From Dokdonella sp. (lineage in GTDB: Bacteria; Pseudomonadota; Gammaproteobacteria; Xanthomonadales; Rhodanobacteraceae), in NCBI RefSeq assembly GCF_017744955.1, contig NZ_JAGIAG010000001.1, forward strand, positions 992,001 to 1,056,000: DNA of 64,000 nucleotides, in the 5' to 3' direction. Positions 27,705 through 37,230 of the stretch are shown piece by piece (the stretch's first letter is position 1; each line of letters begins with the position of its first letter). The translations under genes were made by a program, and so were the position numbers. A model generated the notes under the pieces. It ran no database searches. It was not told where the DNA came from and saw only the letters and a list, made by a program, of their open reading frames with translations.

Positions 27705-28931
27705 TCACGAGTGCGCCGCCGCGTTCGCGACGCCCGAGTGCAGGGGAATCCGGCTCGCGTAGGCGAGCACCAGCAAGGCGCCGAGGAACGCCGCGCCTGC
27801 GCTCAGCATCAGGACCGGGTCGATGCCGCGGTGATCGACCAGCCAGCCGCCGAGCAGGGCGCTGCCGCCGATCATCACCTGGAACGCCACCACCAGGGCC
27901 GAGATGCCGCGCTCGGCCTTGTCTGGCGCGGTCACGAACATCCAGGTATTGGCGAGCATCGGGAAGCAGCCCCAGGCGATGCCCCACAGGCTCACGAGTA
28001 CGACGATCGCGATCGTCGACTTCGCGAAGATCGTCAGCAGGCCGATGCTGAGCATGAGCACGACCGCCGTGGCCAGGAAGCCGTAACGCACGTCGCGGCT
28101 GCCGAGATGTCCGCCGATCCAGGTGCCGACGACGCCACCGACGCCGAAGATCAGCAACGTGGTGGCGATCAGGTCGACGTCGAAATGCGCCGCATGCTGC
28201 AGGAACGGCGCGAGATAGGCGTAGGAGAGGAAATGCGCGGTGCCGACCAGCATGATCGCGACGAAGCCGACCCGCGGCGGCATCGACGACAGCAGCAGTC
28301 CCATGTCGCGCAGGCGGAACTGGTCGATCGCGGGGACGCGCGGCATGAAGCGCAGCAGGGCGAGCATCGCCAGCACGCAGACCAGGCTGATGATCGCGAA
28401 CGCGGCGCGCCAGCCGATCGCGCCGGTCAGCCAGGTCGCGAGCGGTACGCCGAGCACGGTCGCCGCGGTGACGCCGAGCATGTAGACCGACATCACCTTG
28501 GCGATGTGGATTCCCTTCGGTGCCACGCGCGGCACGACGGTCAGGGCGATCGACCAGAACCCGCCGACGGCGACGCCCTGGAACAGGCGTCCGATCAGCA
28601 GGAGGGCGTATGTGGACGCCGCCGCTGAAATCAGATTGCCGAGCACGCTGGCCAGCACGGTCAGCAGGATCAGATCGCGACGGTCGGCCCTGCGTCCCAG
28701 GTACGGCGCGAGCACGGCCGCCAGCGCGGCGGAGATGCCGGGCAGCACGATGGTCGCGCCGGCATCGCCGGCGCTGATGCCGAGGTCGGTCGACAGGATG
28801 TTGAGAATGCCGACCGGCAGGAATTCGCTGGTGACCAGGATGAAGGCGGTGACGCTCATCGCGATCACCGGCGCCCAGCGCGCCGTCGGCCGGCAGTCGT
28901 CGTTGCACGGAATGGCAAGGGATTCGGACAT
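27705..28931 (-). CDS. MFS exporter, DHA1 family (AraJ/NepI-like)
   Basis: A 408-residue twelve-helix transporter. The start MSVTAFILVTSEFLPVGIL (about 25-43) and GISAALAAVLAPYLGRRADRR are typical of the AraJ/YdhP/NepI efflux group, which exports sugars, nucleosides or drugs. The gene lies 34 bases downstream of the RND permease stop on the same strand, so it may be the last member of the adaptor-RND unit under the TetR regulator. Confidence 0.88.
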   Translation of the reverse strand: MSESLAIPCNDDCRPTARWAPVIAMSVTAFILVTSEFLPVGILNILSTDLGISAGDAGATIVLPGISAALAAVLAPYLGRRADRRDLILLTVLASVLGNLISAAASTYALLLIGRLFQGVAVGGFWSIALTVVPRVAPKGIHIAKVMSVYMLGVTAATVLGVPLATWLTGAIGWRAAFAIISLVCVLAMLALLRFMPRVPAIDQFRLRDMGLLLSSMPPRVGFVAIMLVGTAHFLSYAYLAPFLQHAAHFDVDLIATTLLIFGVGGVVGTWIGGHLGSRDVRYGFLATAVVLMLSIGLLTIFAKSTIAIVVLVSLWGIAWGCFPMLANTWMFVTAPDKAERGISALVVAFQVMIGGSALLGGWLVDHRGIDPVLMLSAGAAFLGALLVLAYASRIPLHSGVANAAAHS

Positions 28932-28965
28932 GTGCGGATCTCGTTGACGAAATAACGGCCGGCGG

Positions 28966-31900
28966 TCAGTGGCCGGGCGCCGGTTCCAGCGCCGTCGTCG
29001 GCGCCGCCGCCGCGCGCTGCGCGCGACGGCGCCGCACCAGCAGGTAGAACACCGGCGTCAGCAGCAGGCCGAAGAAGGTCACGCCGAGCATGCCGGAGAA
29101 CACCGCCACGCCCATCGCGCGGCGCATCTCGGCGCCGGCGCCGGTCGCCAGCGCCAACGGCACCACGCCCATCACGAATGCGAGCGAGGTCATCAGGATC
29201 GGACGCAGGCGCAGGCGGCACGCGTCGAGCACGGCCTGCCACACGCCGACGCCCTGCGCCTCGCGGTCCTTGGCGAACTCGACGATCAGGATCGCGTTCT
29301 TGCAGGCGAGGCCGATCAGCACGATCAGGCCGATCTGGGTGAAGATGTTGTTGTCGCCGCCGGCCGCGAGCACGCCGGCGATCGCGCAGAGCAGGGTCAT
29401 CGGCACGATCAGGATCACCACCAGCGGCAGCGACAGGCTCTCGTACTGCGCGGCCAGCACCAGGAACACCAGCAGCACGACCAGCGGGAAGATGATCACC
29501 ATCGTGTTGCCGGCGAGGATCTGCTGGTAGGTCAGGTCGGTCCACTCGTAGGCGAACCCGTTCGGCAGTTCCGTGCGCAGCACTTCCTCGATCGCCGTCT
29601 GCGCCTGGCCGGAGGAATAGCCCGGGGCGGCGCCGCCGTTGAGTTCCGCGGCGAGGAAGCCGTTGTAGTGCGGCACGCGATCGGGACCGGAGGTTTCCTT
29701 GGCGGTGACGAAGCTGGCCAGCGGAATCATGTCGCCGTGCGCGTTGCGCGTCTTCAGGCGGCCGATGTCCTCCGCGTTGAGGCGGAAACCCGGTTCGGCC
29801 TGCGCGTTGACCTGGTAGGTGCGACCGAAGCGGTTGAAGTCGTTGACGTAGAGCGAGCCCAGGTACATCTGCATCGTGTCGTACACGTCGCGCAGCGCGA
29901 CGCCGGCGGCTTTCGCCTTCTCGCGATCGACTTCGACCTCGATCTGCGGCACGTTGACCTGGAAGCCGGAGAACAGCCCGGCGAGTTCCGGACGCTTGCC
30001 GGCCTTCTCGATCACGTTCTGCACGACCTGGTACAGCTCGTCCGCGCCGCGGCTGCCGCGATCTTCGATCTGCAGCTTGAAGCCGCCGATCACGCCCAGG
30101 CCCTGCACCGGCGGCGGCGGGAAGATCGCGATGTAGGCGTCCTGGATCTTCGAGAACTGCGCGTTCAGCGCGGTTGCGATCGCGCCGGCGGACATCGACG
30201 CGTCGGTGCGCTCCTCGAACGGCTTCAGCGGCGTGAACGCGATGCCCATGTTCGGCGCATTGGTGAAGCCGTTGATCGACAGGCCGGGGAATGCCGGCAC
30301 CGATTCGATGCCGGGCGTCTTCAGCGCGATGTCGCCCATGCGCCGGATCACCGCGCTGGTGCGATCGAGCGTGGCGGCCTCGGGCAGCTGCGCGAAGCCG
30401 ACCAGGTACTGCTTGTCCTGCGCCGGTACGAATCCGGTCGGCGTGCGCGCGAAGGCGAACGCGGTGAGCACGATCAGGCCGAGGTAGAGCACCACGGCGA
30501 CCGAGCTGCGGCCGAGGATGCGGCTGATCATGCCGACGTAGCCGTTCGAGGCGCGCGTGAAGAAGCGGTTGAACGGGCGGAAGAACCAGCCGAGCGCGCC
30601 GTTGAGAAAGCGCGTGGCGCGATCCGGCGGCGCATCGTGCGACTTCAGCAGCAGCGCCGACAGCGCCGGCGACAAGGTCAGCGAATTGAACGCCGAGATC
30701 ACCGTCGAGATCGCGATGGTGATCGCGAACTGCTTGTAGAACTCGCCCGACAGGCCGCTGATGAACGCGGTCGGCAGGAACACCGCGCACAGCACCAGCG
30801 CGGTGGCGATGATCGGGCCGGTGACTTCCTTCATCGCCTGTACCGTCGCGTCGAACGGCGCGAGACCTTCGCCGATGTTGCGCTCGACGTTCTCGACCAC
30901 CACGATCGCGTCGTCGACGACGATGCCGATCGCCAACACCAGGCCGAACAGCGACAGCGTGTTGAGACCGAAGCCGAGCAGGTGCATGACGCCGAGCGTG
31001 CCGATCAGCGACACCGGCACCGCCAGCAGCGGGATGATCGAGGCGCGCCAGGTCTGCAGGAACACGATCACCACGATCACCACCAGCAGGATCGCTTCGA
31101 GCAGCGTGTGCAGCACGGCGTTGATCGAGCCGCGCACGAAGATGGTCGGGTCGTAGGCCGGGTCGTACTCGATGCCTTCGGGGAAGGACTTCGACAGCTC
31201 CTTCATCTTCGCGCGCACCGCGTCGGAGATCGCGATCGCGTTGCTGCCGGGGCGCTGGTAGATGCCGACGCCGACCGCGGTCTGGTTGTTGAGCATCGCG
31301 CGCAGCGCGTAGTTGTCCGAGCCCAGTTCCACGCGCGCGACGTCGCGCAGGCGCGTGATTTGGCCGCTGCTGCCGGTCTTGATGATGATGTCGGCGAAGT
31401 CCTCTTCGTCGACGAGGCGGCCCTTGGTGCTGACCGCGACCTGGAAGTTCGGCCGGCTCGACCCGTCGGACACCGAGGGCTGGGCGGGCGAGCCGAGCTG
31501 GCCGGCCGCGACCTGCACGTTCTGCTCGCGGATCGCGTTGGCGATGTCGCCGGCGGTCAGGCCGCGCGCGGCGACCTTCTCGGGGTCCAGCCACACGCGC
31601 ATCGAGTAGCTGCCGCCGCCGAACTGCTGCACGTCGCCGACGCCGTCGATCTTGGCCAGCTCGTCCTTGATGTTGAGGATCAGATAGTTGGCGAGGTAGT
31701 TGAGGTCGTAGCGGCCGTCCGGCGAAATCAGGAACACGCCCATCGTGATGTCGGGCGTGGACTTGTTCACCGTCACGCCGATGCGCTGCACGTCCTGCGG
31801 CAGCTTCGGCGTCGCCTGCGCGACGCGGTTCTGCACCAGCTGCTGCGCCTTGTCGACGTCGGTGCCGAGCTTGAAGGTGACCGTCAGCGTCATCACTCCG

Positions 31901-32160
31901 TCGGCGGTCGCCTGCGAGAACTGGTACAGCATGTCCTCGACGCCGGTGATCGCCTGCTCGAGCGGCCCGGCGACGGTGTCGGCGATCACCTTGGGATTCG
32001 CGCCGGGATACGTGGTGCGCACGACCACGGTCGGCGGCACGACTTCCGGATATTCGGAAATCGGCAGCTGCCGGATCGAGACTAGGCCAGCAATCAGGAT
32101 CAGCGCCGACAGCACGCCGGCGAAGACCGGGCGCGTGATGAAGAATTGGGAGAGGTTCAC
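28966..32160 (-). CDS. RND multidrug efflux permease (HAE1, AcrB/MexB-like)
   Basis: A 1064-residue inner-membrane proton-driven pump. Features: N-terminal helix FFITRPVFAGVLSALILIAG, the proton-relay aspartates 416-417 in IGIVVDDAIVVVENVERN, FLPTAFISGLSGEFYKQF, two large periplasmic loops, and the C-terminal membrane block ending before RRRRAQRAAA. Length is normal for AcrB/MexB. The frame runs on upstream into a repeat, but GTG 32160 starts the family sequence VNLSQFFITRP and has AAGGA upstream. The adaptor gene precedes it by 203 bases; no outer-membrane TolC-like gene is present nearby. Confidence 0.94.
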   Translation of the reverse strand: MNLSQFFITRPVFAGVLSALILIAGLVSIRQLPISEYPEVVPPTVVVRTTYPGANPKVIADTVAGPLEQAITGVEDMLYQFSQATADGVMTLTVTFKLGTDVDKAQQLVQNRVAQATPKLPQDVQRIGVTVNKSTPDITMGVFLISPDGRYDLNYLANYLILNIKDELAKIDGVGDVQQFGGGSYSMRVWLDPEKVAARGLTAGDIANAIREQNVQVAAGQLGSPAQPSVSDGSSRPNFQVAVSTKGRLVDEEDFADIIIKTGSSGQITRLRDVARVELGSDNYALRAMLNNQTAVGVGIYQRPGSNAIAISDAVRAKMKELSKSFPEGIEYDPAYDPTIFVRGSINAVLHTLLEAILLVVIVVIVFLQTWRASIIPLLAVPVSLIGTLGVMHLLGFGLNTLSLFGLVLAIGIVVDDAIVVVENVERNIGEGLAPFDATVQAMKEVTGPIIATALVLCAVFLPTAFISGLSGEFYKQFAITIAISTVISAFNSLTLSPALSALLLKSHDAPPDRATRFLNGALGWFFRPFNRFFTRASNGYVGMISRILGRSSVAVVLYLGLIVLTAFAFARTPTGFVPAQDKQYLVGFAQLPEAATLDRTSAVIRRMGDIALKTPGIESVPAFPGLSINGFTNAPNMGIAFTPLKPFEERTDASMSAGAIATALNAQFSKIQDAYIAIFPPPPVQGLGVIGGFKLQIEDRGSRGADELYQVVQNVIEKAGKRPELAGLFSGFQVNVPQIEVEVDREKAKAAGVALRDVYDTMQMYLGSLYVNDFNRFGRTYQVNAQAEPGFRLNAEDIGRLKTRNAHGDMIPLASFVTAKETSGPDRVPHYNGFLAAELNGGAAPGYSSGQAQTAIEEVLRTELPNGFAYEWTDLTYQQILAGNTMVIIFPLVVLLVFLVLAAQYESLSLPLVVILIVPMTLLCAIAGVLAAGGDNNIFTQIGLIVLIGLACKNAILIVEFAKDREAQGVGVWQAVLDACRLRLRPILMTSLAFVMGVVPLALATGAGAEMRRAMGVAVFSGMLGVTFFGLLLTPVFYLLVRRRRAQRAAAAPTTALEPAPGH

Positions 32161-32183
32161 GGGAGCGAGTCCTTTGTTTTTCT

Positions 32184-32349
32184 TTCCCTTCTCCCGCTCA
32201 CGGGAGAAGGTGCCCGGAGGGCGGATGAGGTCGAAGCCGCCCTCCGGCGGCTGAGGGTGAGGTAGGAATGCCGATCGGAAAGCGCACCAGGGATGGTGGC
32301 TTGCGTCACACCTCCTCACCCATCCCTCTCCCGCAAGCGGGAGAGGAGG
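32184..32349. repeat. Inverted CTTCTCCCGC-type repeat inside the RND operon
   Basis: Left hairpin CTTCTCCCGCTCACGGGAGAAG (about 32189-32210) and right hairpin around 32325-32347 (CTCTCCCGCAAGCGGGAGAG) point in opposite directions, with GGGTGAGG-type boxes and a CCGCC-rich stem between. It is the same family as 13023-13153. It fills the gap between the adaptor and permease genes and could lower permease expression relative to the adaptor. Confidence 0.75.
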
Positions 32350-32363
32350 CAGGATTCAATTCA

Positions 32364-33575
32364 TCAGTTCAGGCCGCCGCGCGCATTGCCGCCCGCGGTC
32401 GACGCCGTACGGTTCGATGCCGGCGCCAGCTGCCCGATCACGGCCGTGTTCGTCGTCATCTCGACCCGCGTCGGTTTCACCGCGCTGCCGGGACGTGCGT
32501 GCTGCAATCCGTTGACGACGATGACGTCGCCGGCGGCGAGTCCCTGCTTGACCACGCGCAGGCCGTCGAGCGAGGCGCCGAGTTCGACGAAGCGGCGTTC
32601 GAGCGTGTCGTCGGACTTCAACGCGAGCACGTACTTCTTGCCGAGGTCGGTGCCGACCGCGCGGTCGTCGATCAGCACGGTCTCGCGGCTGTCGCCGCCG
32701 ACCATCTTGATGCGCGCGAACAGGCCCGGCGTGAAGCGGCCGTCCGGGTTGTCGAACACGGCGCGGCCACGGATCGTGCCGCTCTGCGCGTCGACGACGT
32801 TGTCGAGGAAGTTCAGCCGTCCCTCGTGCGGATAGCCCTGCTCGTCGATCAGGCCCATGAACACCGGGCTGTCGGCGCGGCGGCCGTCGCCGCCGAGGCC
32901 GGCCTGGCGCGCGAACTTCAGGTAGGTGTGCTCGTCGGCGTCGAAGTAGGCGTAGACCGGATCGTCGGAGACCACCGTGGTCAGCACGCTGGCGTTGGAG
33001 ACGAGGTTGCCGGCGGTGATCAGCGCGCGCGAGACGCGGCCGTCGATCGGGGCGCGCACCTCGGTGAACTCGAGGTTGAGCTTGGCCGCGTCGAGCGCCG
33101 CCTGCGCCGCGCCGACGGCGTCGACGCCGGTCGCTTCGGCGGTGGCGAGCTGGTCGAAGTCCTGCTGCGAGATCCAGTGCTGGCCGAGCAGACGCTTGCC
33201 GCGTTCGTGGTTCGACGCTGCCAGCTGCTGCTGCGAACGCGCGCGCTTCAGTTCGGCGGTGAGGCGGTTGACCTCGGCGCGGAACGGGCGCGGATCGATG
33301 CGGAACAGCAGCTCGCCCTTCTTCACGCGGGCGCCCTCGGTGAAGTTCACCGAATCGACGAAGCCGCTGACGCGCGGGCGGATCTCGACGCTGTCGACCG
33401 CCTCGAGGCGGCCGCTGAATTCTTCCCAGTCGCGCAGCGGCTGGCTGATGACGGCGGCGACGCTGACTTCGGGCGCCGGCGGCGCGGCCGGCGCGTCGGT
33501 CGCCTGCGAGCGGGCGCAGCCGGCCAGCACGAGGGCGGCGAGCAGCGGAAGTACGGCAAAGGAGGCGGTTCTCAT
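32364..33575 (-). CDS. RND efflux periplasmic adaptor (membrane fusion protein, AcrA/MexA-like)
   Basis: A 403-residue lipoprotein that links the RND permease to an outer-membrane channel. Signal peptide with lipobox LVLAGC (Cys at about 20), the lipoyl/hairpin region (PRVSGFVDSVNFTEGARVKKGELLFRIDPRPF), a coiled-coil hairpin (about 105-160), then VRAPIDGRVSRALITAGNLV and the beta-barrel and membrane-proximal domains. AAGGAC seven bases upstream fixes the start. First gene of the efflux unit, divergent from the TetR regulator across two operator-like dyads. Confidence 0.93.
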   Translation of the reverse strand: MRTASFAVLPLLAALVLAGCARSQATDAPAAPPAPEVSVAAVISQPLRDWEEFSGRLEAVDSVEIRPRVSGFVDSVNFTEGARVKKGELLFRIDPRPFRAEVNRLTAELKRARSQQQLAASNHERGKRLLGQHWISQQDFDQLATAEATGVDAVGAAQAALDAAKLNLEFTEVRAPIDGRVSRALITAGNLVSNASVLTTVVSDDPVYAYFDADEHTYLKFARQAGLGGDGRRADSPVFMGLIDEQGYPHEGRLNFLDNVVDAQSGTIRGRAVFDNPDGRFTPGLFARIKMVGGDSRETVLIDDRAVGTDLGKKYVLALKSDDTLERRFVELGASLDGLRVVKQGLAAGDVIVVNGLQHARPGSAVKPTRVEMTTNTAVIGQLAPASNRTASTAGGNARGGLN

Positions 33576-33702
33576 GAGTCTGTCCTTGGGCTGAGGCGGG
33601 CCGGGGTGCGAAAATCCTTCTGCGGCCACGGCGCGCGGGTTCTCTCCTGCTGCGTCGCGGCTTGACCGGCGGACGGAACGCCGCAATGCTGTTGCAACGT
33701 TA

Positions 33703-33744
33703 GTTACCGGTCAGTAACATTGTGGTACGTTACTGACTGGTAAC
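33703..33744. promoter_or_regulatory. Paired palindromic operators between tetR and the efflux genes
   Basis: GTTACCGGTCAGTAAC (33703-33718) and GTTACTGACTGGTAAC (33729-33744) are reverse complements at 15 of 16 positions, and each is itself a GTTAC...GTAAC dyad. They start 26 bases apart. This is the classical layout of a TetR-family repressor site in a divergent promoter, controlling both its own gene and the adaptor gene. Confidence 0.82.
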
Positions 33745-33771
33745 TCACGTGTCAAGAGGAGGAGTCGTGTC

Positions 33772-34410
33772 ATGAACGCAAAACCCGTCGCCACCGAGAA
33801 CGCCGCCCCGGCCGACAAGCCGCGCGTGCGCGATCGCATCCTCGACGCGGCTTGCGATCTGTTCTATCGCCACGGCATTCGCGCGGTCGGCGTCGACGCG
33901 ATCGCCAACGAAGCCGGCACGAACAAGATGAGCTTCTATCGGAGCTTTCCGTCGAAGGACGACCTGGTCGCCGAATACCTGACCGACCAGGAGCGCGAGT
34001 ACTGGGCGCGCTGGGACGAGACGATCGCGCCGTACGCGGGCGATGCGCGGCGCCAGGTCGAGGCCCTGGTCGCCTCCGACATCGATCTCGCCTGGCTGCG
34101 CGCGAAGGCGATCGAAGGCTGCAAGTGCAAGACCAGCCGCGGATGCGCGCTCGGCAACGCCGCGGTCGAGATTCCCGAGGACAACGACCGGCTCGGCGAC
34201 ATCGTGCACCGGTACAAGACGGAAATCCGCCGCCGCCTGCGCAAGCTCGCGCGCGAGATGGGCGCGAGCGACCCGGACGCGCTCGGCGACGCGCTGATGC
34301 TGTTGCGTGAAGGCGGCTACTACACGCGCCTGACCTTCCCGAACAACACCGGCCCGATCAGCGCGATCGTCAAGGCCGCGCGCGCCCTGATCGACGCGCA
34401 CCTGGAGTGA
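33772..34410 (+). CDS. TetR/AcrR family transcriptional repressor of the RND efflux genes
   Basis: A 212-residue regulator. The N-terminal helix-turn-helix is about residues 22-65 (ILDAACDLFYRHGIRAVGVDAIANEAGTNKMSFYRSF split over helices 1-3). The ligand domain carries a notable cysteine group, GCKCKTSRGCALGN, about residues 120-133. GAGGAGG precedes the ATG. It is divergent from the adaptor gene with two palindromic sites between, so it very likely represses the efflux unit and itself until a toxic ligand binds. The cysteines raise the possibility of redox or electrophile sensing. Confidence 0.9.
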   Translation: MNAKPVATENAAPADKPRVRDRILDAACDLFYRHGIRAVGVDAIANEAGTNKMSFYRSFPSKDDLVAEYLTDQEREYWARWDETIAPYAGDARRQVEALVASDIDLAWLRAKAIEGCKCKTSRGCALGNAAVEIPEDNDRLGDIVHRYKTEIRRRLRKLAREMGASDPDALGDALMLLREGGYYTRLTFPNNTGPISAIVKAARALIDAHLE

Positions 34411-34592
34411 GCCGCCGGGCGGCGCCGGCTTGTCGAGTGCGTCGCCCGTGAAATCTGTGAAGAAGCGTTTCGTCCGGGTAGCCGTGCGCTGAGCGCGTTC
34501 GTCGCGATGGCATCATCGGCTCGCTGCGACCGTTCGTTCGTCGACCGCGGCAGGAGGCCGGGTTCGGCAGGTCATTCTCGAATAGGCGCGCC

Positions 34593-36320
<1,728 letters not shown>

Positions 36321-36424
36321 CGGCCGCGACGTAGCGCGTATCGCATCCGGCGGAACGGCAACGCCGCTCGCGTGATCGCGGCGACGCTCGAGGCGCCGCG
36401 CTCGAATCGTGTGCCGTCGGATCG

Positions 36425-37051
36425 TCAGCGCACGCGCTGCACGCCGGGCAGCGCGGCGATGCGTGCGTACTCGCCGGTCGAGAACCGTGTCGGATCGGCC
36501 AGCCAGTCGGCGATCATCGGCGTCGCGTCCTCGCCCCAGAACCGCTCGCCACCGATGTCGAGCGTCGGCACGCCGAACACGCCGCGCGCGAGCGCCGTTT
36601 CGGTGTTCGCGCGCAAGGTGGCCTTCACTGCTTCGTCGGCGATCGCCGCACCGACGTCGTCGATGCCGAGATGGCGGCCCACCTCGGCCAACTCCGCCGC
36701 ATTCTCCCCGCTGCGGCCATCGCGCCAGAGGTGATCGAAGATCGCTTCGATCGCGCGCCAATCGGCGCCGGCGGCGACGCACAGCCGCAGCGCGGCGAGC
36801 GGATTGAACGGATGCGCGGGCGGGAAGCGCAACGTCGTGCCGATCCGGCCGGCGCGCCACTGGACGAAGCGGTAGGTGAATTCGCGCTTGCCCGGGATCT
36901 CGGCCGGACCGAGCTGGCCGTGGTGCTTGAGCACGGCGCCGAACACGATCGGTTTCGGTACGACGTCGATGCGCTCGCCGAGCGCGCGGATCTGCGGCAG
37001 CTGCAGATACGCGAACGGAGAGATGAAGTCGAAATACCACTGCGCTTGCAT
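36425..37051 (-). CDS. DsbA-family 2-hydroxychromene-2-carboxylate isomerase-like protein
   Basis: A 208-residue thioredoxin-fold protein of the kappa-GST/HCCA isomerase group. FDFISPFAYLQLP near the N-terminus carries the conserved Ser in place of a CxxC pair; the C-terminal block FGVPTLDIGGERFWGED holds the cis-Pro loop region and substrate end. HCCA isomerases use glutathione in naphthalene-type catabolism, but many homologues have other roles, and no aromatic pathway genes are nearby. GGAG seven bases upstream fixes ATG 37051. Sits downstream of fadE by a 179-base gap on the same strand. Confidence 0.86.
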   Translation of the reverse strand: MQAQWYFDFISPFAYLQLPQIRALGERIDVVPKPIVFGAVLKHHGQLGPAEIPGKREFTYRFVQWRAGRIGTTLRFPPAHPFNPLAALRLCVAAGADWRAIEAIFDHLWRDGRSGENAAELAEVGRHLGIDDVGAAIADEAVKATLRANTETALARGVFGVPTLDIGGERFWGEDATPMIADWLADPTRFSTGEYARIAALPGVQRVR

Positions 37052-37230
37052 GGGATGCTCCGTTGGTTCGCGGTCAGGTGAAATGCTTTGCGAAGCGGGT
37101 TCGGGGAACGTCGATCGAAGCGCGTTCGCGGGCGTGACATCGGCGCGGCCGGCCGGCCCTTTCCGGGTGCAGCGTCTCGTCGCCATGGGCGTCTCGTCCC
37201 GGCGCGGAGCCTCGGTGCCGCGCGTAGCCT

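Noticed and set aside
28969..32085. Plus-strand open frame of about 1038 codons opposite the RND permease
   Set aside because: The permease frame has complete AcrB motifs; the opposite frame has no recognisable sequence and a His/Asp/Arg-rich composition.
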